Positions 48,884 to 56,539 of a stretch of 64,000 nucleotides of DNA are shown here, in pieces (positions within the stretch are counted from its first letter, which is position 1; each line of letters begins with the position of its first letter). Under the pieces are notes generated by a model. The model saw nothing but the letters and a program-made list of their open reading frames with translations, had not been told where the DNA came from and ran no database searches. The DNA comes from CAVVKW01 sp963761705. Lineage in GTDB: Bacteria > Verrucomicrobiota > Verrucomicrobiia > Chthoniobacterales > JAATET01. The position numbers and the translations under genes are program-made. The stretch lies in NCBI GenBank assembly GCA_963761705.1, contig CAVXHK010000001.1, forward strand, positions 1,302,001 to 1,366,000, written 5' to 3'.

Positions 48884-49585
48884 TTAGAGTCCGCGCGGAT
48901 CGACGAAAGTGGACCCGATGCGGCTGAGTTCGGGTTTGATTTGCTCCCACGGGAGGGCCGAAGCGTGGCCGTCGACGAAGAGGTAATGACCGCGTCCGTT
49001 GGCGACATCCGTTTCCACTTGCCAGGCGAATCCGGAGGGCGATGCGCCCCCGTCTTCCGCGCTGGCGAAGTGGAAATGATCGGTCGGCCCGTAGGCGGCG
49101 GTCATGAGGGTGAAGAAAAGGGTTTTCGACGGGGTGCCCACGTTCTGGCGCCGCGACATGTTGAGATCCGGGGCGCCGTAGAGGCTCCGGGTCAGGAAAT
49201 CGTTGATGGCGTAGCTGAAGCTTTGCCGGGGATTTGGGGCGACTGGAGACTTGAAGACTTCTTTTCCGCGACCGTCGAGATACTCGGGCAGCACAGCCTG
49301 CCAGGCCTCGGCGGGACCCTGGTGGGTCGATGGCGGAAAGAGACCGTCGTGCTCGCTGCCGAAGTTCGCCGCGGCAACCCCGATGGTTCGCAGGTGCGCG
49401 AGGCAACTAGTGGCTTTGGCGGAATCGAGGACGCGCCGGTAGCCCACCAGCGACACGGACGCGAGGGTCGCGACGATGGCGATGGTGGCCAGCAACTCGA
49501 CGAGCGTGAAGGCTCGGCGGTTGGATTCGACTGTGGTGAACTTCGGCGGCTGGAAGCCGCCGCTCCTTGAAGTGGCGTGACGCAT
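48884..49585 (-). CDS. Prepilin-like protein (pseudopilin with VDGH ending), repeat-encoded leader
   Basis: A 233-residue type II/IV-like pseudopilin. After a long leader comes RRAFTLVELLATIAIVATLASVSLVGYRR, the prepilin cleavage and hydrophobic helix with Glu at position +5. The C-terminal part has GRGHYLFVDGHA, the H-x-DG ending common in Verrucomicrobiota and Planctomycetota. The leader MRHATSRSGGFQPPKFTTVESN is partly encoded by one of the intergenic palindromes. ATG 49585 is preceded by GGGAG. An upstream open frame continues to 49651 without support. It lies between a DUF2946-like gene and the PEP-CTERM gene. Confidence 0.85.
   Translation of the reverse strand: MRHATSRSGGFQPPKFTTVESNRRAFTLVELLATIAIVATLASVSLVGYRRVLDSAKATSCLAHLRTIGVAAANFGSEHDGLFPPSTHQGPAEAWQAVLPEYLDGRGKEVFKSPVAPNPRQSFSYAINDFLTRSLYGAPDLNMSRRQNVGTPSKTLFFTLMTAAYGPTDHFHFASAEDGGASPSGFAWQVETDVANGRGHYLFVDGHASALPWEQIKPELSRIGSTFVDPRGL
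49544..49576. repeat. Intergenic palindrome family copy 2, inside the pseudopilin leader
   Basis: The stem CGGCGGCT-GGA-AGCCGCCG is followed by CTCCTTGAAGTGGC. On the minus strand it is read as part of codons RSGGFQPPK in the pseudopilin leader. It matches the copies at 1181 and 60934. Confidence 0.75.
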
Positions 49586-49682
49586 GGGATGCTCCCGTGG
49601 TCGGGGCGTCGGCCGCCCCGTGATTTCCTGGTGACTGATGCGCCCGGGCACAACGGTGCTCGGACGGGACCTGGCGACAGGA

Positions 49683-50087
49683 TCAGGCCAGCGGAACGGG
49701 AGCGGGAGGGGCGTCGGTGCGGGACGGCGGGTTGGCCGTCAGGTCCAGAAAATCTGGGGAATCCCGGCGTGGCGGCTCGCTGACGAGGTGGGTCGAAGCG
49801 AAGAGGAAGCCCTCGATCTTTTTGTCGATCTTGAGCGCGAGCGGGAGTTTCTTTTCGGCCTGGCGGGCTTCGGCGACTTTCACGCAGAGACCACACGGCG
49901 AATCGCCGCTGAAGGTCTTGGTGGCACCCGCGAGAAGCGAACCTTCCTCCTGAGCATAGTCGCTGAACATTTGCCCCCACGCCACGACCTGCACGACCGC
50001 GAGCGGACCGCCGAGCAGCGCGAAGAGCGCAGCGCAAAGCATCGGCACCGCGACGCGGCGGAGATGGGAGCGTGGATCGGCGAACAC
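49683..50087 (-). CDS. DUF2946-like protein with CxxC
   Basis: A 134-residue protein with an N-terminal helix (MLCAALFALLGGPLAVVQVVAWGQMF) and the pattern DSPCGLCVKVAEARQAEKK with two cysteines in CxxC, similar to the DUF2946-like small metal-related proteins found beside copper genes. A Pro-rich tail follows. GTG start at 50087; the ATG at 50042 is a possible alternative. It faces the operator-like region and the right arm genes. Function inferred only by context. Confidence 0.65.
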   Translation of the reverse strand: MFADPRSHLRRVAVPMLCAALFALLGGPLAVVQVVAWGQMFSDYAQEEGSLLAGATKTFSGDSPCGLCVKVAEARQAEKKLPLALKIDKKIEGFLFASTHLVSEPPRRDSPDFLDLTANPPSRTDAPPAPVPLA

Positions 50088-50133
50088 AAGGCGGAGTTAC
50101 GGTGGATCGGAAGAGGTGTCAACCGGATCAGTC

Positions 50134-50178
50134 TAATAAAATGCAATATCACTACAAAACTTACTTGCATTAGTAATT
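50134..50178. promoter_or_regulatory. AT-rich operator-like region with inverted repeat
   Basis: The 93-base divergent gap is clearly more AT-rich than its surroundings. It contains AATGCAA at 50140-50146 and its exact inverse TTGCATT at 50165-50171, 18 bases apart; the outer bases are also related (CTAATAA against TAGTAATTA). Half-sites resembling TGCAA occur in boxes of Fur/Mur-type regulators, so a metal-responsive site controlling both arms is a reasonable guess. Confidence 0.45.
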
Positions 50179-50180
50179 AA

Positions 50181-50933
50181 ATGGCGGAAGGGTCCGACCC
50201 GATGCGGGAGATTTTATCAAACAGGCAGGCGGCGTTTTCGCTCGTGGAGGTGATCGTCGTCGTGGCCATCGTCAGCGTTCTGGCGGGGCTGCTGGTGCCG
50301 GCGGTGCAGGGCATGGTCGTTGCGGGGCAGCGGGCGGAGTGTTCATCGAACCTGCGGCAGATCGGGACGGCGATTCTGCTCTACGCCAACGACAATGACG
50401 GTTACCTGCCGGGAACGACGCACGAGCTGGGAACGGATTTTGAAAAAGCGTGGATTCACGCGCTCAAGCCCTACCTCGGAGAGGTCGACAAAGTTCGGAT
50501 CTGCCCGGCGGACCCGAAGGGTGCGGATCGGCTGGCGGCCAACGGGACGAGCTACATTCTCAACAGCTTCGTCTTCGTGCCGCGGGTCGGGCCATTCGGG
50601 GACGTTCTCCCCGGTTCGCTGAACAACCTCCGGTTTTTGTCGGAGCCCTCGAAGACGTTGTTTGCGGCGAACATCTCGGACCGGCAGGGAGCGAGCGTGC
50701 AGAACGACCACACGCACTCGGAGCAGTGGGACGGAAATTGGGGAAAGCTCTGCGCCGACCTCCAGCCGGACCGCTTCACGAGGAGCGCGGAGGCGGATCA
50801 TTCCAACGGCTCGGCGAATTACCTCTTCGGTGACGGACACGTTGCGAACATCTCGGCGCGGGATTTGAAAGAACGACTCGAAGGCGGCGACAACATCGCC
50901 CGACCCCCGGAATTGAAGGAGGAATCGGAATGA
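50181..50933 (+). CDS. Prepilin-like protein (pseudopilin with GDGH ending)
   Basis: A 250-residue pseudopilin with leader, cleavage region and helix NRQAAFSLVEVIVVVAIVSVLAGLLVPAV, a Cys-containing segment RAECSSNLRQIGTAILLYANDNDGYLPGT, and the ending SANYLFGDGHVANIS. This is the H-x-DG type seen in verrucomicrobial and planctomycete secreted proteins. Its last codons overlap the next gene (ATGA), so it is the first gene of a coupled trio. The ATG at 50202 is an alternative start. Confidence 0.88.
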   Translation: MAEGSDPMREILSNRQAAFSLVEVIVVVAIVSVLAGLLVPAVQGMVVAGQRAECSSNLRQIGTAILLYANDNDGYLPGTTHELGTDFEKAWIHALKPYLGEVDKVRICPADPKGADRLAANGTSYILNSFVFVPRVGPFGDVLPGSLNNLRFLSEPSKTLFAANISDRQGASVQNDHTHSEQWDGNWGKLCADLQPDRFTRSAEADHSNGSANYLFGDGHVANISARDLKERLEGGDNIARPPELKEESE

Positions 50934-51748
50934 AAAGAAGTCTGGCAGTTCTCATTGGTTTCGCGTTCGCGGTGTTGCCGGCGACGGGGTGGAGTTACGC
51001 GGTGGTCACGGACGAGCACACGGATGTCCTCAGCATCCGCTATTCCGAGGCGGCCGGACTCGGTGCGTTGTCCACGACGGACTCGACGAGCTACGCGCCG
51101 GGCGAGGCTCTGCTTTTCGATGGCCCGACGGGGTCGACTTCGGTCAACCGACCGGGAGGGAGTCAGTGGGACTTTCTGGGAGTCATCGTTGGGGATCCGA
51201 TCTACGTCTGGCCGCAGAATGACGTCCCGGGTCGAATCTACGCGGGGATCGAGGCCCAAAGCATTCCGACCGGCACGTTTGCAAACGTGCTGACGGGTGA
51301 TCCACGCGCCACGGCTTCCGCTCCGTGGCTGACCGTCCAGCTGGTGGACGTGCGCTTCTTCGATTTGAATGGGAACGCTGGGAACGCGGAGTTTTCGCTC
51401 TGGCAATCACCTCAACTGGGCGCGGGTCCCAAGGTCTGGATGTCGACGAGTGATGGCGGCATCACCAGCGACGACCTCTTCTACCTCACCGAGAATGGTC
51501 ACGCTCACGTGAACTGGGGGTTCAGCGACGCGGGCTATTACCAAATCGATTTCGAGATCTCGGGAGTTCTCGCCGACACGATGCAGGCCGTGACCTCGCC
51601 GGTGATGACCTTCCACTTTGGAGTTGAGCATCAACCGATGGCGATTCCCGAGGCGTCATCGCTCGCGCTCCTAGCCCTCGCTTTGTTCGGCGGTCTGGCG
51701 GCACGCAAATTTTCTTCGAGCACACCCAAAAAACAAAAAAACCAATGA
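50930..51748 (+). CDS. Surface-anchored protein, choice-of-anchor M type
   Basis: A 272-residue exported protein: signal peptide ending near GWSYA, then repeated beta structure, with YLTENGHAHVNWGFSDAGYYQIDFEISG as the family core, and a C-terminal sorting tail IPEASSLALLALALFGGLAARKF followed by a basic end. The tail has Pro-Glu-Ala instead of the usual PEP. The core matches the neighbours at 48151 and 51745. Related domains in Actinobacteria sit beside metal ABC transporters; here they lie next to copper genes. Overlaps both neighbours by four bases. Confidence 0.8.
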   Translation: MKRSLAVLIGFAFAVLPATGWSYAVVTDEHTDVLSIRYSEAAGLGALSTTDSTSYAPGEALLFDGPTGSTSVNRPGGSQWDFLGVIVGDPIYVWPQNDVPGRIYAGIEAQSIPTGTFANVLTGDPRATASAPWLTVQLVDVRFFDLNGNAGNAEFSLWQSPQLGAGPKVWMSTSDGGITSDDLFYLTENGHAHVNWGFSDAGYYQIDFEISGVLADTMQAVTSPVMTFHFGVEHQPMAIPEASSLALLALALFGGLAARKFSSSTPKKQKNQ

Positions 51749-52452
51749 AAAACACCTACCTCACCACGACCGCTCTGGCGATCGCCCTGGCAGGATCCGT
51801 CCACGCAGTGACTCTGAACACGGGGGACGTCGACGTCGGCCTCGCTTACGAGGGCGGGGCTTGGGATCTGCACGTCCACGACGAAGTTCCCGACGTCGAA
51901 TACGAGCCGGATGAGGCCATCCTCCAGGCCGGAGCGAGTTCGATGCAGATCGTCCCGAATGATCCGAACTACGCGTTTCTCGGCAGCCCCGGGAGTCCGG
52001 TTTGGATTTTGCCGCAGACGGAAGATCCGAATTTGCTGTACCTCGGTATTGCCACGGAAGAGATTGATTCAGGGGTCTTCGTCGGGGATACGATCACCCT
52101 TTCGCTGAGCAACGTGACGGGTCCGGGCAATTTTTCTTTGTATCAAGAAGCGGGATTCGGAGTGGTCAATGTGTTCATGAATTCCGGTGATGGGATCACG
52201 TCCGCGGATTCCTTGGCACGTTCGACCGGCGGCCACGAGCACTTCAACTGGGCGTTCACCGCGCCGGGAATCTACACCGTGGATCTGATCGCATCTGGCA
52301 CCCTGGAAGGCAGCGGCCTCTTCACGTCGAGCGGCCCCGTGAGCTACACGTTCGAGGTGGTGCCGGAGCCGGGGACGGTTGGGTTACTGATCGTTGCGGC
52401 TCTTGTCGCCGTGTGGCGCTTTCGGAATCGCGGCGCGGTTCGTGTGGAATAA
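51745..52452 (+). CDS. PEP-CTERM surface protein, choice-of-anchor M type
   Basis: A 235-residue exported protein with signal peptide (YLTTTALAIALAGSVHA), the N-terminal DVDVGLAYEGGAWDLHVHDEV region with two His residues, the core STGGHEHFNWAFTAPGIYTVDL, and the tail VVPEPGTVGLLIVAALVAVWRFRNR, a full PEP-CTERM signal. It starts with ATG in the overlap with the previous gene. With its two paralogues it forms a metal-ligand-rich surface protein group; His content supports metal contact but no experiment is visible. Confidence 0.83.
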   Translation: MKNTYLTTTALAIALAGSVHAVTLNTGDVDVGLAYEGGAWDLHVHDEVPDVEYEPDEAILQAGASSMQIVPNDPNYAFLGSPGSPVWILPQTEDPNLLYLGIATEEIDSGVFVGDTITLSLSNVTGPGNFSLYQEAGFGVVNVFMNSGDGITSADSLARSTGGHEHFNWAFTAPGIYTVDLIASGTLEGSGLFTSSGPVSYTFEVVPEPGTVGLLIVAALVAVWRFRNRGAVRVE

Positions 52453-52505
52453 GAAAAACTAATAATAGACAGTTGCGGCGGCACCGAAACTGGCGAGCAT
52501 AGGGG

Positions 52506-52976
52506 ATGATTCTTCTTCCTCTTCGCCAGATCGGTGCCGCGGCTTTTTGTATTTTTGCCCTGGGTGGTGGACTGCGGGCTGCGGACGATTCCATTGAGAT
52601 CGTCGAACCCTGGGTGCGAGCGGTGCCGTCGTCGATGACGGCGACGGCGGCGTATTTTGTGATCAAAAATGGGGGGTCTGAGCCAGTGAGCTTGGTGGGC
52701 GGGTCGACGGCCGTGGCGGGGATGGTCATGCCGATGATCTCGACGAAGCGGGACGAGGGTGGTCAGGAAGTGATGGGAATGGAGACGGTTCCGGAGTTGG
52801 AGGTCGCGGCGGGGGGAGAAATCGTGCTGAAGCCGGGCGGAGACCATCTCATGCTGATGAAACTCGGGGAGTTGCCGAAGGTGGGGGAGATGGTCGAGAT
52901 CACGCTGAAGTTCGAGCCTGGAGCGCGGGAGTTGGTGATCTCGGCACCGGTGTTGCTGGCTGCGCCCAAGGAATGA
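52506..52976 (+). CDS. PCu(A)C copper chaperone-like protein
   Basis: A 156-residue periplasmic protein with a signal peptide (AAFCIFALGGGLRA) and the PCu(A)C fold: IEIVEPWVRAVPSSMTATAAYFVIKN, then MVMPMISTKRDEGGQEVMGMETV and LKPGGDHLMLMKL. The C-terminal H-x-M and the Met-rich segment are kept. The first His of the usual copper motif (H-x(10)-M) is absent, replaced by a Met/Pro cluster, so copper binding may use Met ligands. It lies before SCO and cytochrome c, fitting delivery of copper to an oxidase. Confidence 0.85.
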   Translation: MILLPLRQIGAAAFCIFALGGGLRAADDSIEIVEPWVRAVPSSMTATAAYFVIKNGGSEPVSLVGGSTAVAGMVMPMISTKRDEGGQEVMGMETVPELEVAAGGEIVLKPGGDHLMLMKLGELPKVGEMVEITLKFEPGARELVISAPVLLAAPKE

Positions 52977-53052
52977 TGTCGGTAGTTGATAGGACTCGGC
53001 AGGCTTTGATCGGTCGTGGCATCGGCTTCCAGTCGATGGGGTTTGGGATTGT

Positions 53053-53073
53053 CGGCCGGAAGCCGAAGCTAGG
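53053..53073. repeat. Intergenic palindrome, degenerate copy before the SCO gene
   Basis: TCGGCCGGAAGCCGA followed by AGCTAGG in the 103-base gap between the copper chaperone and SCO. A weaker member of the CGGxGG-GGA-AGCCxGC family. Confidence 0.45.
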
Positions 53074-53079
53074 AATTTC

Positions 53080-53745
53080 ATGAGCGATCTCGAGCGGGTT
53101 GAGCAACGTCCGAAGAAGATCTCGCCGACTCGGTGGATCGGGTTGGGGTTCGCGGTTTTGGTCGTCGGAATTTACGTGGGATTGCCGAAATTTTTGGAGT
53201 CGAGGAAGCCGGAGCCGTTCTACGGCGGGGCGCTTTTCGATTTGCAGCCGGCCGCGGATTTTACGCTGACAGATCAGGACGGGGACCGGTTCGGCAAGGC
53301 GGATCTGGCGGGGAAGGTGAGTTACCTTTACTTCGGATTTACCCACTGTCCGAACGTCTGTCCGGTCGGCTTGGCCAATCTCGCGATGATGAATCGATTG
53401 CTGACACCGGAGGAACGGGCGAAGGCGCAAATCGTCTTTGTTTCGGTCGATCCGGAGCGGGACACACCGGATGTCCTCGCGGAATACGTGCCGTTCTTTG
53501 ATCCGTCATTTGTCGGCCTGACGGGGACGGCGGATGAAATTGCGCAAATGGCAAACGACTACGGCGTTTTTTACGATGCGCATCCGCTCGAAGGAACGGA
53601 CGACTACACGGTCGATCACTCGTCGACGGTCTACATGCTGGATGCGGAGGGAAACCTGCTGGCGACCTACCGGCACGATCAGCTGTCGAACGGGGAGGCG
53701 ATGGCGAAGGATTTGCGGCGGGTGCTGCAGGGTGGGGCGAAATGA
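53080..53745 (+). CDS. SCO1/SenC copper-delivery protein
   Basis: A 221-residue membrane-tethered thioredoxin-fold protein. One N-terminal helix (WIGLGFAVLVVGIYVGL); the copper site has Cys90 and Cys94 in FTHCPNVCPVGL and His180 in DYTVDHSSTV. It also has the SVDPERDTPDVL loop typical of the family. SCO proteins load or reduce the Cu(A) centre of cytochrome oxidase. Overlaps the cytochrome c gene by four bases (ATGA). Confidence 0.93.
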   Translation: MSDLERVEQRPKKISPTRWIGLGFAVLVVGIYVGLPKFLESRKPEPFYGGALFDLQPAADFTLTDQDGDRFGKADLAGKVSYLYFGFTHCPNVCPVGLANLAMMNRLLTPEERAKAQIVFVSVDPERDTPDVLAEYVPFFDPSFVGLTGTADEIAQMANDYGVFYDAHPLEGTDDYTVDHSSTVYMLDAEGNLLATYRHDQLSNGEAMAKDLRRVLQGGAK

Positions 53746-54188
53746 ACGGGCGGGTTCTCGCGATCTGTGCCGCGGCGGTGGGTGTCGTCGGGTGCGCCCC
53801 CAAGCCAGAGGTTGGGGTGGGGTTGGCGGTGGGTGAGGCCGTTTACCTGCGATCTTGCGTGGTTTGCCACGGGGTTGACGGGAATGGGGTGAGTCCGGCC
53901 TATCCGCCGCTGGCCGGGTCGGAGTGGCTGCGGGGAGATTCGCGTCCTTTGGTTGCAATCCTGTTGGATGGTTTGCGGGGGCCAGTCGAGGTGGGTGGGA
54001 AGACGTATTCGGGACTGATGCCGGCTTGGAGGGACTCGCTGGACGATGAAGCCATCGCTTCGGTGGCGATCTATCTTCGGGCGACGTGGGGGGATGGGGG
54101 GGAGGTCACCGAGGAGGAAGTCGCGAAGTTGCGGGAGGAGACGAAGGTTCGTCAGCGCTTCTGGACTGCGGACGAGCTGGGGATGTAG
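53742..54188 (+). CDS. Lipoprotein cytochrome c
   Basis: A 148-residue mono-haem cytochrome c with a lipobox (GVVGC, Cys18) and the haem motif CVVCH at residues 39-43; the axial Met is probably Met93 in GLMPAW. Predicted to be anchored to the outside of a membrane, passing electrons to or from an oxidase. Coupled by ATGA to SCO. Confidence 0.9.
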   Translation: MNGRVLAICAAAVGVVGCAPKPEVGVGLAVGEAVYLRSCVVCHGVDGNGVSPAYPPLAGSEWLRGDSRPLVAILLDGLRGPVEVGGKTYSGLMPAWRDSLDDEAIASVAIYLRATWGDGGEVTEEEVAKLREETKVRQRFWTADELGM

Positions 54189-54278
54189 CCGGGGCGCTCT
54201 CACGCAGGAAGGGTGCGTCCCCCCAATGAGCCGCGCGCGATCCGGGTCCGTTGTTCGGTCGCCACTCGTGACGGCTTT

Positions 54279-54302
54279 GCACCAGGCAAGGATGCCCGGT
54301 GC
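54279..54302. repeat. Intergenic palindrome GCACC..GGTGC
   Basis: GCACC-A-GGCA-AGGA-TGCC-C-GGTGC, a near-perfect stem with a four-base loop in the 149-base gap before ftsH. It is immediately followed by another family member at 54305. Confidence 0.6.
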
Positions 54303-54304
54303 AG

Positions 54305-54326
54305 CAGGCTGGAAGCCCGCGCTCCC
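54305..54326. repeat. Intergenic palindrome family copy 3
   Basis: AGGCT-GGA-AGCCC-GCGCTCCC, on the plus strand readable as GWKPALP-type codons. Part of the same family as the copies at 49544, 56507 and 60934. Confidence 0.65.
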
Positions 54327-54337
54327 AAATTTGGCTA

Positions 54338-56386
54338 CTATGCCGGGGCGGGGGCAAGGCCACCGGGGGGGAGGTCGTCTTTCTTTTTACCCTTTGGCTC
54401 GGGAGCCGGGCTGGCGGTTGGTGGCGGTGGGAGGGGTGGGGGTTTGACCTCCATGATGGGTGGGTTCTTCATCTCGCCGGTGTCCATGAGCTCTTTGATC
54501 TGGTCGCCGTTGAGGGTTTCGAATTCGAGCAGAGCGTTGGCGATGAGGTCGAGCTTGTCGCGGTGTTCGGAGAGCATGGAGTGAGCGCGCTCGTAGGCTT
54601 CGTTGATGATCCGCTTGACCTCGGCGTCGATGTCCCGGGCAGTCTCTTCGGAGTAGTCTCGGCTCTTGCTGGACATGTCCCGGGCGAGAAACACTTGGCC
54701 CTGCTGCTCGCCGTATTCGATCATGCCCAGTTTGTCGCTCATACCCCAGTGGCAGACCATACTGCGAACGAGAGAGGTTGCCTGGCGGATATCGCCGGAG
54801 GCTCCGTTGGTGATGTCGCCGAAGGCGAGTTCCTCGGCGACCCGACCGCCCATGATCATGACGAGGCGGTCTTCGAGTTCTAACTTGTGGTTCGTGTAGC
54901 GGTCGCCTTCGGGAAGATACATCGTAACGCCGAGGGCTGGGCCTCGGGGGATGATCGAGACCTTGTGAAGCGGGTCGCTGTGCTCGCAAAGGATGTTGAG
55001 CATCGCGTGGCCGGCTTCGTGGAAGGCAGTCGTCTCTTTCTCGCGGGGCGACATCGCCATGCTGCGGCGTTCTTTGCCCCAGCGAACCTTGTCGCGGGCT
55101 TCTTCAAGCTCGTGCTGGCCGATGGCTTTGAGGCCGCCGCGGGCAGCGAGGAGGGCGGCTTCGTTGATGACGTTGGCGAGTTCGGCGCCGGAGTAGCCGG
55201 GGGTGCCCTTGGCGATCACGCTCATGTTGATGCCCTCGGCAAGTTTGACCTTCTTGGAGTGGACGCGGAGGATTTCCTCGCGGCCTTTGACGTCGGGGAG
55301 GCCAACGTCGACCTGGCGGTCGAAGCGACCGGGACGCAGGAGGGCGGGGTCGAGGACGTCGGCGCGATTGGTGGCGGCGATGATGATGACGCCGTCCTGG
55401 GTGTCGAAACCGTCCATCTCGACGAGGAGCTGGTTGAGGGTCTGCTCGCGCTCGTCGTGACCGCCGCCCATGCCGTGGCCGCGGTGGCGTCCGACGGCGT
55501 CGATCTCGTCAATGAAGATGAGACACGGGGCCGATTTTTTGCCTTGCTCGAACATGTCCCGAACACGGGACGCACCTACGCCAACGAACATTTCGACGAA
55601 GTCGGAGCCGGAGATGCTGAAGAACGGGACGTCGGCTTCCCCGGCAATGGCGCGGGCGATGAGGGTCTTGCCGGTACCGGGAGGGCCGACCATGAGAACG
55701 CCCTTGGGAATGCGGCCGCCGAGCTTCTGAAATTTTTTCGGATCCTTGAGAAATTCGACGAGTTCGGAGACTTCGTCCTTCGCCTCTTCGACGCCGGCAA
55801 CGTCTTTGAAGGTGATCTTGTTCTTCTCGCGGGCCATCATTTTTGCCTTCGATTTGCCGAAAGACATGGCACCTTTACCGGCCATCTTGATCTGCGAGCG
55901 GAAGAAGAAGTAGAGAACGAGCAGGAAGAGCGCGATCGGTAGGAGGCTAATGAGGGCGCTGGCCCAAAGGTTGGACTCCGTGACGAAAGCGTACGGAAGG
56001 CCCGATTCGTCAAATTCTTTGCTGAGGGTCTCACCGACGAGCTGAAAGGAAACGTCCGCGCGGAAAGGTGCCTGGACCTCGGTGCCGTCGGTCATTTTCT
56101 TGTCGTAAAAACCGGTGAGGTATTCGCTCTTACTGCCTTCTTCACTGACAAAGTTGAGCGGTTTCTCCTCGGTGGCAACGATGCGCCCGTCTTTCAGGAG
56201 GGCTTGGAATTGCGGATACGACAAGGTGTCGGTTTGCAGCATCGCCCCACCCCGGAAGAGGAACGCGCCGCCGATGAGGGCGAAAGCGACGGCGAAAAGG
56301 ACAAGGCCTCTCCAGTTAAATTGCGGGTCGTTCCCGTTGGGGCGCTGGCCTTTTTCTTTCGGGGCGCGCGGATCGATATCGGACAT
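54338..56386 (-). CDS. ftsH: ATP-dependent zinc metalloprotease FtsH
   Basis: A 682-residue membrane AAA protease. TM1 at about residues 27-44 and TM2 at about 142-162 bracket the periplasmic domain. Walker A GPPGTGKT at 234-241, Walker B with DEID at 293-296, and the HEAGH zinc site at 456-460 are present; the SRH arginine region (PALLRPGRFDR) is intact. The start ATG at 56386 (MSDIDPRAP) is used, because an upstream extension to 56767 is Pro/Arg-rich and lies over the divergent deacetylase gene. It degrades unassembled membrane proteins and short-lived regulators. Confidence 0.97.
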   Translation of the reverse strand: MSDIDPRAPKEKGQRPNGNDPQFNWRGLVLFAVAFALIGGAFLFRGGAMLQTDTLSYPQFQALLKDGRIVATEEKPLNFVSEEGSKSEYLTGFYDKKMTDGTEVQAPFRADVSFQLVGETLSKEFDESGLPYAFVTESNLWASALISLLPIALFLLVLYFFFRSQIKMAGKGAMSFGKSKAKMMAREKNKITFKDVAGVEEAKDEVSELVEFLKDPKKFQKLGGRIPKGVLMVGPPGTGKTLIARAIAGEADVPFFSISGSDFVEMFVGVGASRVRDMFEQGKKSAPCLIFIDEIDAVGRHRGHGMGGGHDEREQTLNQLLVEMDGFDTQDGVIIIAATNRADVLDPALLRPGRFDRQVDVGLPDVKGREEILRVHSKKVKLAEGINMSVIAKGTPGYSGAELANVINEAALLAARGGLKAIGQHELEEARDKVRWGKERRSMAMSPREKETTAFHEAGHAMLNILCEHSDPLHKVSIIPRGPALGVTMYLPEGDRYTNHKLELEDRLVMIMGGRVAEELAFGDITNGASGDIRQATSLVRSMVCHWGMSDKLGMIEYGEQQGQVFLARDMSSKSRDYSEETARDIDAEVKRIINEAYERAHSMLSEHRDKLDLIANALLEFETLNGDQIKELMDTGEMKNPPIMEVKPPPLPPPPTASPAPEPKGKKKDDLPPGGLAPAPA

Positions 56387-56506
56387 TTGGTTTTCTTGGA
56401 TTTCGGTAGCCCTTCTCGGTAACATGCGGAGCGTGGGAATGCAAACGGTGTGGATAAGTGCCCCGCTTCGCTCGGTTGGGTTGGATCGCCGAGCTGGAAG
56501 CGCGGC

Positions 56507-56531
56507 AATGCGGGCTGGAAGCCCGCGCTCC
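56507..56531. repeat. Intergenic palindrome family copy 4
   Basis: ATGCGGGCT-GGA-AGCCCGCGCTCC just upstream of the DUF2334 start codon. Read through from an earlier open frame it would give GNAGWKPALP, again the family peptide. Confidence 0.7.
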
Positions 56532-56539
56532 CCATCGTG

